Shown: in pieces, positions 38,724 through 48,003 of the stretch
Numbering within the stretch: the stretch's first letter is position 1
How the letters are laid out: every line of letters begins with the position of its first letter
NCBI RefSeq assembly: GCF_000695685.1
Contig: NZ_JFFR01000018.1
Span: forward strand, 62,001-126,000
Direction: 5' to 3'
Source: Vibrio fortis
Lineage (GTDB): Bacteria; Pseudomonadota; Gammaproteobacteria; Enterobacterales; Vibrionaceae
Length of the DNA stretch: 64,000 nucleotides
Position numbers and translations under genes: made by a program
Notes under the pieces: generated by a model
Databases searched by the model: none
Told to the model about the DNA's origin: nothing
Seen by the model: only the letters and a program-made list of their open reading frames with translations

Positions 38724-39503
38724 GTGAAGCGAGGCTCTTCTCTAAAATATGGCTTACTTTTCAGCGCCATTTTTATCGTGTTCTTTTCAGTCAGTCTGCT
38801 TTTGCACCTACCTGCAGCGTTTGCTCTCAAGCATGCGCCTAAGGTTAGAGGGCTGCAAATTGATGGTGTGCAAGGCTCTATTTGGCAAGGCAGTGCCAGC
38901 AATATAGCTTGGCAGCGTGTTAATTATGGCTCAGTACAGTGGGACTTTCAGTTCAGCCAGCTTTTCCAAGGCAAGGCAGAGCTTGCTGTTCGATTTGGTC
39001 GTGATAGCGACATGAACTTGCGTGGTAAGGGCTATGTCGGCTACGGTATGAACGGTGCCTACGCGCAGAATTTGGTAGCATCATTGCCAGCTGAAGACGT
39101 AATGAAGTATGTACCGAATATTCCAGTGCCGATCACTGCTGTCGGTCAGGTGGAATTGACGATTAAACACCTTCAACAAGGCCAACCATGGTGTCAAACC
39201 GGTGAAGGTACCCTAGCTTGGACAGGCGCTGGCGCAGATACTCCGTTGGGCTCCTTGGACTTTGGCCCTGTAATCGCCGATGTAACCTGCCAAGATAATA
39301 CGATTGCTGCACAAGGCACTCAGAAAACCGTGCAAGTTGAGAGCGAATTTGAAGCGAGCTTAACGCCAAACCGCCGCTACGCAACCAGCGCATGGTTTAA
39401 ACCGGGCGCTGAGTTCCCGCAAGCGATGCAGAGTCAATTACGTTGGCTAGGCAAACCAGACAATCAAGGTAAGTACCAGTTTACTTATCAAGGGCGTTTG
39501 TAA
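38724..39503 (+). CDS. gspN: Type II secretion protein GspN (EpsN)
   Basis: 259 residues from a GTG at 38724, one base after the gspM stop and preceded by GAGG. One N-terminal membrane helix (YGLLFSAIFIVFFSVSLLL) and a periplasmic beta-rich domain (GLQIDGVQGSIWQGSASNI; VQWDFQFSQLFQGKAEL) match GspN, a non-essential accessory subunit found in Vibrio operons. It is the last gene before the operon terminator. Confidence 0.93.
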   Translation: MKRGSSLKYGLLFSAIFIVFFSVSLLLHLPAAFALKHAPKVRGLQIDGVQGSIWQGSASNIAWQRVNYGSVQWDFQFSQLFQGKAELAVRFGRDSDMNLRGKGYVGYGMNGAYAQNLVASLPAEDVMKYVPNIPVPITAVGQVELTIKHLQQGQPWCQTGEGTLAWTGAGADTPLGSLDFGPVIADVTCQDNTIAAQGTQKTVQVESEFEASLTPNRRYATSAWFKPGAEFPQAMQSQLRWLGKPDNQGKYQFTYQGRL

Positions 39504-39524
39504 CGCTTTATTCAATATTAATGA

Positions 39525-39559
39525 GAAAAATGGGCACCGATTGAGGTGCCCATTTTTGT
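39525..39559. terminator. Bidirectional terminator between gspN and cysQ
   Basis: The stem AAAAATGGGCACC pairs with GGTGCCCATTTTT across a six-base loop; A- and T-tracts flank it on both sides. Confidence 0.9.
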
Positions 39560-39569
39560 TTGTATAGGT

Positions 39570-40397
39570 TTAATCTTTACCCTGCAAGATCTCTTCCCAA
39601 GGTAGGTCGGCGTCACCGAGTACGATGAAGTTTGGATTCTCTAGGGTTTCGCGTTCGTTGTATGACAGTGGCTCTAGGTGAGTGCTGAGAATGCGTCCAC
39701 CTGCTTCTTCAACGATGCATTGGGTTGCGGCTGTATCCCATTCACCAGTTGGACCTAAGCGTAGGTAACAATCTACTGCCCCCTCTGCAACCAGACAGGC
39801 TTTAAGGGCTGCTGAACCAAGTGGTACTAAGTCGTAGTTCCATTTCGGGCTCATGCGGCTGGTGATACGATTGATATCTTGGCGGCGGCTGATCGCCATC
39901 GCAATTGGCTGATTTGGTAGCTCATGGCGATGAGTCTTGATCTTCACGCTGTCGTTTAAATCGGGAATCTTCCATGCGCCTTTGCCGTCGTAAGCATAGT
40001 AAGTCACGCCCGATACAGGGCCGTAGACCACGCCCATCACGGGTTTGTTATGCTCAATCAGTGCAATGATGGTGGCAAAGTCTCCGCTGCGTGCGATGAA
40101 CTCTTGGGTGCCATCAAGTGGGTCGACCAACCAATAGCGATCCCATTGAGAGCGCTTTTCTAGGCTAATGTCTGCCGCTTCTTCCGATAACACTGGGATG
40201 TCAGGGGTCAGTTCACTCAACCTTTGTGAGATTAGCTTGTGCGCTGCAAGGTCGGCGCTGGTGACGGGGGTATCGTCACTCTTGGTGTACTCTTCGTAAT
40301 CTTTCTTCTCGTAGATCTCTAAGATCAGTTGTCCTGCTGAGCGAGCAACTTCAATCACGGAAGGCAGTAAGTGGGATAAATCTTTTGTCATTGGCAT
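39570..40397 (-). CDS. cysQ: 3'(2'),5'-bisphosphate nucleotidase CysQ
   Basis: 275 residues of the inositol-monophosphatase fold. It hydrolyses 3'-phosphoadenosine 5'-phosphate left from sulfate assimilation. Metal-binding motifs are present: LSEEAAD, WLVDPLDGTQEF and GEWDTAATQCIVEEAGG. The start is the ATG at 40397 or the one two codons later. It starts 10 bases after nudE ends, so the two hydrolases of nucleotide by-products are in one operon. Confidence 0.96.
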   Translation of the reverse strand: MPMTKDLSHLLPSVIEVARSAGQLILEIYEKKDYEEYTKSDDTPVTSADLAAHKLISQRLSELTPDIPVLSEEAADISLEKRSQWDRYWLVDPLDGTQEFIARSGDFATIIALIEHNKPVMGVVYGPVSGVTYYAYDGKGAWKIPDLNDSVKIKTHRHELPNQPIAMAISRRQDINRITSRMSPKWNYDLVPLGSAALKACLVAEGAVDCYLRLGPTGEWDTAATQCIVEEAGGRILSTHLEPLSYNERETLENPNFIVLGDADLPWEEILQGKD

Positions 40398-40407
40398 AAA
40401 AAGTCTC

Positions 40408-40971
40408 TTACTCTTCGTCAGATTGTTGTTTTAGTAGTCGAAGAGCCAGTAATAAAGCAGTGATGGAGCGAGCTTCACAGAAGTCGAGATGCGTAAGTAA
40501 CTCTTCTCCTTGAGCCAGCGGCCAGCGCACAACATCTAGTGGTTCTGGTTCGTCACCTTCTAGCTGTTCTGGATAGAGGTCTTCGGCAATAAACAGGGTC
40601 ATTTTGCTCGAAAAGTAAGAAGGGGCGAGAATCACTTCCTTGAGTGGCGTGAGTTTGCGAGCGCCAAAACCAATCTCTTCTTTTAACTCTCTTGCCGCCG
40701 CTTCGTTGGGCGTTTCACCTTGGTCGATGAGACCTTTAGGGAAGCCGAGCTCATAGCGCTCTGTACCTGCCGCATATTCGCGTACCAATAGGATGTCGCC
40801 TTGCTCAGTAATCGGGACCATCATTACTGCGTTGCGACCGCTTGGTTTCATGCGTTCGTAGGTACGAAGCTCACCGTTAGAAAACTTGAGATCGAGAGAT
40901 TCAATAGAAAACAGTTTTGATTGAGCGACAGTTTGCTTAGCCAAAATTTCTGGCTTGGTCCTTTTTGTCAT
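40408..40971 (-). CDS. nudE: ADP-compounds hydrolase NudE
   Basis: 187 residues. The Nudix box is intact (GLIDQGETPNEAAARELKEE followed by IGFG). NudE cleaves ADP-ribose, NADH and diadenosine polyphosphates. Length and the flanking LGFPKG segment match the family. It is the first gene of the nudE-cysQ operon; its promoter probably lies at 40994-41032, where GGAAGTC and GACTTCC form an inverted repeat around a TATATT hexamer. Confidence 0.94.
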   Translation of the reverse strand: MTKRTKPEILAKQTVAQSKLFSIESLDLKFSNGELRTYERMKPSGRNAVMMVPITEQGDILLVREYAAGTERYELGFPKGLIDQGETPNEAAARELKEEIGFGARKLTPLKEVILAPSYFSSKMTLFIAEDLYPEQLEGDEPEPLDVVRWPLAQGEELLTHLDFCEARSITALLLALRLLKQQSDEE

Positions 40972-41185
40972 GCGCTCGCTCCTTAGCTTTTTGGGAAGTC
41001 TTTCTAATATAGGGGAAATGGCGATGACTTCCTAGAGGTGAGTTTTTATATCATGGAATTATTGAATGGGAAGCGATTGCAATGGCAGTTATATAGTTTA
41101 GAACGCCATTCTATTGATTTTGTTAGTGAAGTTGATGGTAGGGCTGATGAGGAGAGATGGGCTTATCAATTATCAGGTGCCTAGA

Positions 41186-41221
41186 AAACAAAAAGGCCGA
41201 TGTTTTCACATCAGCCTTGGT
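41186..41221 (-). terminator. Intrinsic terminator of nfuA
   Basis: On the minus strand AGGCTGATGT pairs with ACATCGGCCT around GAAA, then a T-rich run (TTTTGTTTT). Confidence 0.85.
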
Positions 41222-41239
41222 CTCTAATCTTAGGTGTGA

Positions 41240-41824
41240 TTAGTAGTAAGAGTGCTCACCACGATCGTGCTCAGTAGCGTCACGAACGGCTGTTAGTTCA
41301 CCCTCGAACTGTTGTAGAAGTTCTTTCTCGATGCCTTCTTTTAGAGTCACATCAACCATAGAACAACCGTTACAACCACCACCAAACGCGACGATAGCAA
41401 CGCCTTCATCAGTGATTTCAACTAGGCTTACATGACCGCCGTGGCCTGCTAGTTGCGGGTTTACTTGAGTCTGGATTGCGTACTCAACGCGCTCTAGAAG
41501 AGGTGCATCATCTGCTACTTTACGCATTTTTGCGTTCGGTGCTTTTAGAGTTAGCTGAGAACCCATTTTGTCTGTAACGAAGTCGATTTCAGCTTCGTCT
41601 AGGAATGGTAGGCTTAGTTCATCTACGTAAGCAGAGAAGCCTTCAAATGCTAGTTCAGTATCAGATGCTTCTACTGCATCTGTAGGGCAGTAAGAAACAC
41701 CACACTCTGCATTCTGCGTACCTGGGTTTACCACGAATACGCGGATGTTGGTCCCTTCTGGCTGCTGTGAAAGCAGATTAGCAAAATGAGTTTGAGCTGT
41801 TTCTGTAATAGTAATATTTGACAC
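41240..41824 (-). CDS. nfuA: Fe-S biogenesis protein NfuA
   Basis: 194 residues. The N-terminal degenerate A-type scaffold domain ([18 protein letters not shown]) lacks the usual Cys set. The C-terminal Nfu domain has the cluster-binding [11 protein letters not shown]. NfuA carries 4Fe-4S clusters to target enzymes, especially under oxidative stress or iron limitation. It is a single-gene unit with its own terminator. Confidence 0.97.
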   Translation of the reverse strand: MSNITITETAQTHFANLLSQQPEGTNIRVFVVNPGTQNAECGVSYCPTDAVEASDTELAFEGFSAYVDELSLPFLDEAEIDFVTDKMGSQLTLKAPNAKMRKVADDAPLLERVEYAIQTQVNPQLAGHGGHVSLVEITDEGVAIVAFGGGCNGCSMVDVTLKEGIEKELLQQFEGELTAVRDATEHDRGEHSYY

Positions 41825-41932
41825 GACGAATACCTGAGTAAATTTGTAGGCTATTCTGCCATTCTACTCCTGTCGGGGCGGTAATTCAGCCCTTTTTTGC
41901 TGAATTGATAGACAAGTTTCTTGGGAAATTGA

Positions 41933-42655
41933 CTATGACGCGGGTTCAGGAGTGCGGCAGATGCAGTAAATATCAATCCTTTTAACGCCCACTTCAAGTA
42001 GCAATTGACATAATTGATACACAGTACTGCCTGTGGTGACGACATCATCCATTATTGCGACATGGGCGTCGCCTTTTGCTATCACTTTCATCACATCCTT
42101 GTTTCTAAAAGAAAAAACATTACGCAGGTTGTTCTGGCGTTGTGTCTTACTTAGCCCCTGCTGAGTCGGGGTGGCACGTTGACGACGAAACAGCGCTAGG
42201 CTTTGGCTGTTAAGTTCGTGCGCAAGAGCATCGGCTAGCAATGCGCTTTGATTAAATCCGCGGTGTAGGTAGCGCCGCCAATGCAGCGGCACACTAGTGA
42301 TAATTGGGGCGGGCTGCTCGATATGGTTCGCCAGCAGTTTGACTAAGTCTCGACTTAACCAAAATTGACCACTGTATTTCATCTGGTGGACGTAATGGCT
42401 GAGTGGAAAATCGTAATCTCCAACACAATAGAGCCGATGCCATGGCGGTGGTTTTTTTAAACATGCCCCACATATGGTGGCATCGATCTCGATCTTGATA
42501 CCGCAACGTTGGCAGCGGTGTTGTGGTGCGAAATGAGATAGGCAGCTATTACACCATTTAGGATGACTATCTTGAGGTAGCTTTGGCAGTTTGCAGAGAT
42601 GACATTGTGGTGTGACCAAGCGTGGTGTGTGTTTTTGGAGCCAATCAGATAACAT
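41933..42655 (-). CDS. ComF-family phosphoribosyltransferase-like protein
   Basis: 240 residues from the ATG at 42655 (a GTG at 42664 adds three). The N-terminal double zinc motif has four Cys pairs (CHLC, CNSC, CQRC, CGAC), and the PRTase domain ends with the PRPP-binding loop VAIMDDVVTTGSTVYQL. The family includes ComF of competence machines and E. coli GntX; in vibrios this locus is annotated as comF, needed for DNA uptake in related species. It is divergent from bioH, with a 91-base gap. Confidence 0.9.
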   Translation of the reverse strand: MLSDWLQKHTPRLVTPQCHLCKLPKLPQDSHPKWCNSCLSHFAPQHRCQRCGIKIEIDATICGACLKKPPPWHRLYCVGDYDFPLSHYVHQMKYSGQFWLSRDLVKLLANHIEQPAPIITSVPLHWRRYLHRGFNQSALLADALAHELNSQSLALFRRQRATPTQQGLSKTQRQNNLRNVFSFRNKDVMKVIAKGDAHVAIMDDVVTTGSTVYQLCQLLLEVGVKRIDIYCICRTPEPAS

Positions 42656-42746
42656 AGCGAGCACAAGTGCATTGATGATGTAGGTTTGGATAGCCTAGCC
42701 AGCAAGGTCATCATTGTTGGATGAGAATAGTAGGGAAAATCACGAG

Positions 42747-43523
42747 ATGAGCGACAAACTGTATTGGCATGTGTCTGGACAGGGGCCAGATTTGGTTTTG
42801 GTTCATGGATGGGGAATGAACGGTGCGGTGTGGCAGCAAACCGTAACGGCGCTTGAGACCCAGTTCCGTGTCCATGTGGTTGACCTGCCAGGTTATGGTC
42901 ACAGCAGTCACTGCCATGCTGATGCGCTCGAAGGTATTGCCGAGCAGTTGATGGAAGAGGCGCCAAAGCAGGCGATCTGGGTCGGTTGGTCTTTGGGTGG
43001 CTTAGTCGCGACTCACATGGCGCTGCATCATACAGATTATGTCTCTAAACTTGTCACGGTTGCGAGTTCTCCAAAATTTGCCGCAGCTAAAGAACCGGTG
43101 CTATGGCGCGGTATTCAGCCTAATGTTCTGACCAACTTTACCGAGCAGCTGGTGGAAGATTTTCAAACCACCATCGAGCGCTTCATGGCGCTGCAAGCGA
43201 TGGGCAGTCCGTCGGCAAGACAAGATGTAAAACAGCTCAAACAGGCGGTACTGTCGCGTCCTCTGCCTAACCCAGACTCGCTGCTTGCCGGATTAAAAAT
43301 GCTTTCAGACGTCGATCTGCGTGAGCGCTTACCTGAGCTAAAAGTGCCTATGCTGCGCTTATATGGTCGATTAGATGGTTTGGTGCCAATTAAGGTGGCA
43401 AAAGATCTAGAAAAAGCGCTACCAAACACTGAACAATACATCTTTACCCAGTCTTCGCATGCGCCGTTCATGACAGAAGCGGATGCTTTTTGCTGTGAGC
43501 TGATCAGCTTCGCCGAGAAATAA
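42747..43523 (+). CDS. bioH: Pimeloyl-ACP methyl ester carboxylesterase BioH
   Basis: 258 residues from the ATG at 42747 (SDKLYWHVSGQG). Alpha/beta hydrolase with the nucleophile elbow GWSLGG, the acid in LYGRLDGLVP and the His in SSHAPFM. It releases pimeloyl-ACP for biotin synthesis. The upstream in-frame ATG at 42714 would add 11 residues and overlap the promoter. The comF/bioH divergence is as in E. coli (gntX/bioH). Confidence 0.96.
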   Translation: MSDKLYWHVSGQGPDLVLVHGWGMNGAVWQQTVTALETQFRVHVVDLPGYGHSSHCHADALEGIAEQLMEEAPKQAIWVGWSLGGLVATHMALHHTDYVSKLVTVASSPKFAAAKEPVLWRGIQPNVLTNFTEQLVEDFQTTIERFMALQAMGSPSARQDVKQLKQAVLSRPLPNPDSLLAGLKMLSDVDLRERLPELKVPMLRLYGRLDGLVPIKVAKDLEKALPNTEQYIFTQSSHAPFMTEADAFCCELISFAEK

Positions 43524-43697
43524 TTGCTAAAATTATAGACAACGTGGTCGATATATAATCTAACCAAGGCACTGAACGATGCTCAGCCCTCTCTCTCACC
43601 TGAGCAGAACACAGTAGTTTGGGCTATGCCTGTTGTGCTTACTGGGTTCAACGGTGCCATGGCAATAGCGATGGGCGATTCTTGAGGAGAGTTCGCA

Positions 43698-44171
43698 ATG
43701 ATTGTGTCACCTGCAACGGCAGTAAGTGTGCCACTGATCGCCCCATCCGTTAATGTGCAAACTGAGCAAGTTGCGCGTGAAAATAGAGTTCGAGAGCCTG
43801 TTGCTCCAGCCGTCGCATTGGCTAAAACCAATGCAGAGCGCAAGGTTAAATCGGACGATAAACGAAGGCAGCAATCAGCTTGGGATCCCTCTGACCATCC
43901 CGGTTATGAAATGGATAACGAGCAGGAAATAAATGCGGTAAACCAAGAAGAGCCTAAAGATCCATTTGATAGGTTGTTCAGCTTATTGGCACTGAGTAGT
44001 TATAGTGCTGATCAAGGAAAGGGTTACACCATGCGTTTTCGATTGCCCAAGCACATTCTTGATGCGGCGATTCGAGAAGGGCAGATGGAACAACGACGTA
44101 AGGTCATTAAATATCACTATGGCCATGCTGTTGCGCCTCATAAGCCATCTGAGGTATTGGTTGTGCTCTAG
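43698..44171 (+). CDS. Hypothetical protein with disordered N-terminus
   Basis: I do not recognise a domain in this 157-residue protein. Residues 1-85 are low-complexity (Ala, Val, Pro then charged), probably disordered. From about 90 there is a helical, more conserved-looking part (DPFDRLFSLLALSSYSADQG ... YTMRFRLPKHILDAAIREG) ending in a basic stretch. GAGGAG upstream at a good distance supports translation. The equivalent position in Vibrio cholerae holds a similar short gene. No signal peptide or membrane helix is visible. Confidence 0.72.
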   Translation: MIVSPATAVSVPLIAPSVNVQTEQVARENRVREPVAPAVALAKTNAERKVKSDDKRRQQSAWDPSDHPGYEMDNEQEINAVNQEEPKDPFDRLFSLLALSSYSADQGKGYTMRFRLPKHILDAAIREGQMEQRRKVIKYHYGHAVAPHKPSEVLVVL

Positions 44172-44206
44172 CGCAGTCAATATCGCCAAGCCTTTTTGAA
44201 CCTAAT

Positions 44207-44242
44207 AAAAAACCTGCATGCCAGTGGCGATGCAGGTTTTCT
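44207..44242 (+). terminator. Intrinsic terminator after the hypothetical gene
   Basis: AACCTGCAT pairs with ATGCAGGTT across ten bases, followed by TTCTGTTTTT; the A-tract on the left makes it usable in both directions. Confidence 0.8.
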
Positions 44243-44365
44243 GTTTTTAGAAGGGCGCTTTTATATTTAAGAGGACGCTCTTATGTCTGAGAGACAACTT
44301 TTACAGCTTTAGGTCTACTATGATCCAAACGCTTTTCTAGCTGCTCACACCCTTATCGCGAGGCG

Positions 44366-46687
44366 TTACTTCTTCGCTTTCGCAAAGGCTGCAGCAAACG
44401 CGCCACCCATAGCGCCGTTCTGTTGTGGCTCTTCGCGACGACGCTGACCGCCTTGCGATTGACGACCTTGAGAACGAGGTGCAGATGAACGTTGAGCACG
44501 GTTATCTTGTCCCGGCTCGTCTTTCATGCGCATGCTTAGCGCAATACGCTTACGCTGCACGTCCACTTCCATCACTTTCACTTTGACGATGTCGCCCGCT
44601 TTCACTACTTCACGTGGATCAGAAACAAAGCGATCAGTCAGTGCTGAAATGTGTACCAGACCGTCTTGGTGAACACCGATATCAACGAAAGCACCAAAGT
44701 TGGCTACGTTAGAGACCACGCCCTCTAGAATCATGCCCGGCTCTAAATCAGACACAGAGTTAACGCCTTCCGCAAAGGTCGCCGTTTTGAACTCAGGGCG
44801 CGGGTCACGACCCGGTTTATCTAGCTCTTTAATGATGTCTGTGACGGTTGGCACGCCGAAGTTATCGTCGGTGTAATCGACCGCGTGCAGGCCTTTTAAG
44901 AAGCCAGAGTCGCCGATTAGGGTCTTGATATCTTTGTTGTTCTTCTCAGAGATCGCTTTTACCACAGGGTAAGCTTCAGGGTGAACCGCTGAGGCATCGA
45001 GTGGGTTTTTACCACCCATGATACGCAGGAAGCCGGCACACTGTTCAAAGGCTTTTGGCCCCAAGCGCGCGACTTTCTTCAACGTGGTACGCGCTTCAAA
45101 GCGGCCGTTCTCATCACGGTAATCAACAATGTTTTGTGCGATGGTGCTAGATAGGCCAGCAACACGAGTCAGAAGCGCGGCAGAGGCGGTGTTTACGTCA
45201 ACACCGACGGCGTTCACACAGTCTTCGACGATCGCGTCTAGGCGTTTCGCGAGCATGGTTTGGCTCACATCGTGTTGGTATTGGCCGACACCGATTGATT
45301 TCGGGTCAATCTTAACCAGCTCTGCCAGTGGGTCTTGTAGACGACGAGCGATTGATACTGCACCACGCAACGACACGTCCATATTCGGGAACTCTTTCGC
45401 TGCAAGCTCAGATGCCGAGTAAACCGATGCGCCAGCTTCGCTCACAATGATCTTCTGTACTTTTAGGTTGCCGCGCTTAATCACGTCAGCCACAAAGCTG
45501 TCGGTTTCGCGTGAAGCTGTACCGTTACCAATTGCAATCAGATCAACATTGAATTGACGCACCATCTGCTCAACGATGTGTGCAGATTTGTCGTACTGCT
45601 TTTGTGGTGGATGAGGGTAGATGGTTTCAGTTGCCAGTACCTTACCCGTTGCATCAACTACAGCGATTTTTGAACCTGTACGTAGACCTGGATCGAGACC
45701 TAGCGTTGCACGAGGGCCTGCCGGAGCGGCCATCAATAGGTCTTTCAGGTTAGTCGCGAATACTTCAATCGCTTCGACTTCTGCGCGCTCTTTCATTGCG
45801 CCCATCAACTCGGTTTCCATGTGCATAGATACTTTAATGCGCCATGCCCAGCTGATCACCTGTTTACGCCATGCATCGGCAGGAGCGCTACTCAGAGTAA
45901 TACCGTAGTGATCAGAGATGATGTTTTCACAATAAGACCCACGCACACCCTCTTCTTGCTCTGGGTCAGCGTTCATAGTCAGGGTTAGGAAGCCCTCATT
46001 ACGACCACGCAGCATGGCTAGTGCACGGTGTGAAGGCACTTTGCTTAGCGTCTCGTCGTGCTCGAAGTAGTCTTTGAACTTCTCGCCTTCCTGCTCTTTC
46101 CCTGCAACAACGCGCGCGCCCAGTGCCGCATTGCGCGTCAGGTGCTGACGGATTTTCTCAAGCAGGTTTGCATCTTCTGCGATGCGTTCCATGATAATTG
46201 CGCGAGCACCATCCAGTGCGGCCTTAGTATCATCAATACCTTTTTCACTATTCAGGTACTGAGAGGCTTCACTTTCTGGATCGTGTTGTGGTTCGTTCCA
46301 CAGTGTCTCTGCAAGTGGCTCTAGGCCCGCTTCAATCGCGATTTGACCTTTGGTGCGACGCTTAGGTTTGTAAGGTAGGTATAAATCTTCTAGGCGGGTT
46401 TTGCTGTCGGCTTGAGTGATCTCTTTTTCAAGCTCAGCGGTCAGCTTGCCTTGGTCTTGAATCGATTTGAGGATCGTTTGGCGGCGATCGTCGAGTTCAC
46501 GCAGATAAGAAAGTCGGCTGTCTAGATTACGTAATTGGGTGTCATCAAGGCCGCCCGTTACCTCTTTACGGTAACGTGCAATAAAGGGAACCGTGTTACC
46601 GTCATCGATTAGGGTAACTGCTGCGGTCACTTGATCGGGGCGAACGCTCAGCTCTTGAGCGATCTGTCTACAGATAGCTTGGCTCAT
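44366..46687 (-). CDS. tex: Transcription accessory protein Tex
   Basis: 773 residues, the full Tex layout: N-terminal helical Tex domain ([16 protein letters not shown]), YqgF/RNase-H-like domain ([20 protein letters not shown]), helix-hairpin-helix repeats ([18 protein letters not shown]) and an S1 RNA-binding domain ([20 protein letters not shown]). A Gln/Arg/Gly-rich tail ends the protein. Tex binds RNA and affects transcription; its exact role is unsettled. It is divergent from csrB across about 300 bases. Confidence 0.97.
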   Translation of the reverse strand: MSQAICRQIAQELSVRPDQVTAAVTLIDDGNTVPFIARYRKEVTGGLDDTQLRNLDSRLSYLRELDDRRQTILKSIQDQGKLTAELEKEITQADSKTRLEDLYLPYKPKRRTKGQIAIEAGLEPLAETLWNEPQHDPESEASQYLNSEKGIDDTKAALDGARAIIMERIAEDANLLEKIRQHLTRNAALGARVVAGKEQEGEKFKDYFEHDETLSKVPSHRALAMLRGRNEGFLTLTMNADPEQEEGVRGSYCENIISDHYGITLSSAPADAWRKQVISWAWRIKVSMHMETELMGAMKERAEVEAIEVFATNLKDLLMAAPAGPRATLGLDPGLRTGSKIAVVDATGKVLATETIYPHPPQKQYDKSAHIVEQMVRQFNVDLIAIGNGTASRETDSFVADVIKRGNLKVQKIIVSEAGASVYSASELAAKEFPNMDVSLRGAVSIARRLQDPLAELVKIDPKSIGVGQYQHDVSQTMLAKRLDAIVEDCVNAVGVDVNTASAALLTRVAGLSSTIAQNIVDYRDENGRFEARTTLKKVARLGPKAFEQCAGFLRIMGGKNPLDASAVHPEAYPVVKAISEKNNKDIKTLIGDSGFLKGLHAVDYTDDNFGVPTVTDIIKELDKPGRDPRPEFKTATFAEGVNSVSDLEPGMILEGVVSNVANFGAFVDIGVHQDGLVHISALTDRFVSDPREVVKAGDIVKVKVMEVDVQRKRIALSMRMKDEPGQDNRAQRSSAPRSQGRQSQGGQRRREEPQQNGAMGGAFAAAFAKAKK

Positions 46688-46970
46688 CCGTTGAATCTCT
46701 TTTTGATTATCGTGCCCACATATATGGGGGTGAACCTTAGCTTTTTCTAGCTTTACTAAGTCAATTTCCTGTTTGTTCGGTGATTTCCCGATCTGACATA
46801 CCCTTTGTGCGAGATCTCTTACAAGTGATGTGCGACTAAATCACTTTGTGCATGCTGTTTTTACCACGCTTGAGTTTAACTTGTTGATATTTATGGGGTT
46901 TTATTGCGGTGTGATCGATGTCATATCATTTTTTTGTTGGCAGATATCTGGGATGCCATCGGATTTCGCG

Positions 46971-46983
46971 TAATATTTAACTT
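46971..46983 (+). promoter_or_regulatory. -10 element of csrB
   Basis: TAATAT at 46971-46976 lies 7 bases before the conserved RNA start. The -35 is not clear, as expected for a promoter activated by the VarA/UvrY response regulator. The 280 bases between tex and here hold no other recognised feature. Confidence 0.55.
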
Positions 46984-47345
46984 GTCGACAGGGAGTTGGC
47001 AGGAACAGGAAAAAGCCTAACGGATTAGGTATCTTCAGGATGAAGATTTGATTGCTTAGGATGAGTAGTCAGCAAGGATGTAAAACACTGATTGAGTTTG
47101 ATGTGGCTAGGATGGTTACTGATGCTGATGAAAGTGAATGTCTCTGGATGAGATTAGCCCGTCAGGATGATAGGCAAGTATGGACACCGCTAGGATGGCG
47201 ATGACAAAAGGAAATCGGTTAAAGGATTTAGCCAATATCAAGGAAAGATGCAGGGAGCACCTTATCTCAATGAGATAAATAGTGGCAGGAAGGCTACGAA
47301 AGAACTTAACCCCGTAGGGCGCAAGCCTCACGGGGTTTCCTTTTA
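46984..47345 (+). ncRNA. csrB: CsrB small RNA (sequesters CsrA)
   Basis: About 360 nt between tex and greB with no coding frame of note. The 5' end GTCGACAGGGAG is identical to E. coli CsrB. I count 12 AGGA motifs and about 17 GGA in total, many in small hairpin loops such as CTTCAGGATGAAG, TTAGGATGA, GCTAGGATGG and GTCAGGATGAT. The RNA ends in an intrinsic terminator (AACCCCGT with ACGGGGTT at 47308-47337, then TCCTTTT). Each GGA hairpin binds a CsrA subunit, so the RNA titrates CsrA and controls carbon flow, motility and, in vibrios, quorum-sensing output. Confidence 0.95.
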
Positions 47346-47365
47346 TCTAGAGCCTTGAAAAGTCT

Positions 47366-47842
47366 CTATGGTGTATAGCGAATCGCATTCACAAACCACT
47401 CTTTGTCGCCCTCTGGGGTACGCACCGTGAACTCATCATCCACTTCTTTCTTGAGCAGGGCTCGTGCCATCGGTGAGTCAATCGAGACATAGTCTTTTAC
47501 ACCGCCATAGATCTCATCTGGCCCAACAATACGAAATGACTTGGTATCGCCATCGTCATTCTCTATCTCAACCCAAGCACCAAAAAACACTTTGCCTTCT
47601 TGCTGCGGCGAGTAGTCGACGACCTTTACTTGGTCGAGTCGTTTTCTTAAATAGCGAACGCGGCGATCGATCTCGCGTAGGCGTTTTTTATTGTACTGAT
47701 AGTCTGCATTTTCACTGCGATCACCGAGGCTCGCTGCCCAAGTTACTTTCTTGGTCACTTCTGGGCGATCTTCTCGCCATAGGAAATTCAGCTCTTTTGT
47801 GAGTTTTTCATAACCCTCACGAGTAATTAAGTTTGTTTTCAT
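47366..47842 (-). CDS. greB: Transcription elongation factor GreB
   Basis: 158 residues, exactly the usual length. The N-terminal coiled coil inserts in the RNA polymerase secondary channel and carries the acidic tip (GDRSENADYQYNKKRLREID); the C-terminal FKBP-like domain ends WFVNAIRYTP. GreB stimulates cleavage of backtracked RNA. It is convergent with csrB and divergent from ompR, the enteric arrangement for greB/ompR. Confidence 0.97.
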   Translation of the reverse strand: MKTNLITREGYEKLTKELNFLWREDRPEVTKKVTWAASLGDRSENADYQYNKKRLREIDRRVRYLRKRLDQVKVVDYSPQQEGKVFFGAWVEIENDDGDTKSFRIVGPDEIYGGVKDYVSIDSPMARALLKKEVDDEFTVRTPEGDKEWFVNAIRYTP

Positions 47843-48003
47843 AACTCTGACTTAGTGAAATCATGTTCTAAGATAGAATATATAGAAAGGCAACATACGT
47901 TAACAATTCTTTAGGCGACATTTTCTCCAAGAATGTTACATTTTCAATGTCTAAAAAGAATACTTAATCTTCAAGTTTGAGTTTTAATAGGTGGAACCAT
48001 TAC

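Noticed and set aside
43583..43843. An 86-codon minus-strand frame opposite the hypothetical gene
   Set aside because: It has no ribosome site and is the shadow of a low-complexity coding region.
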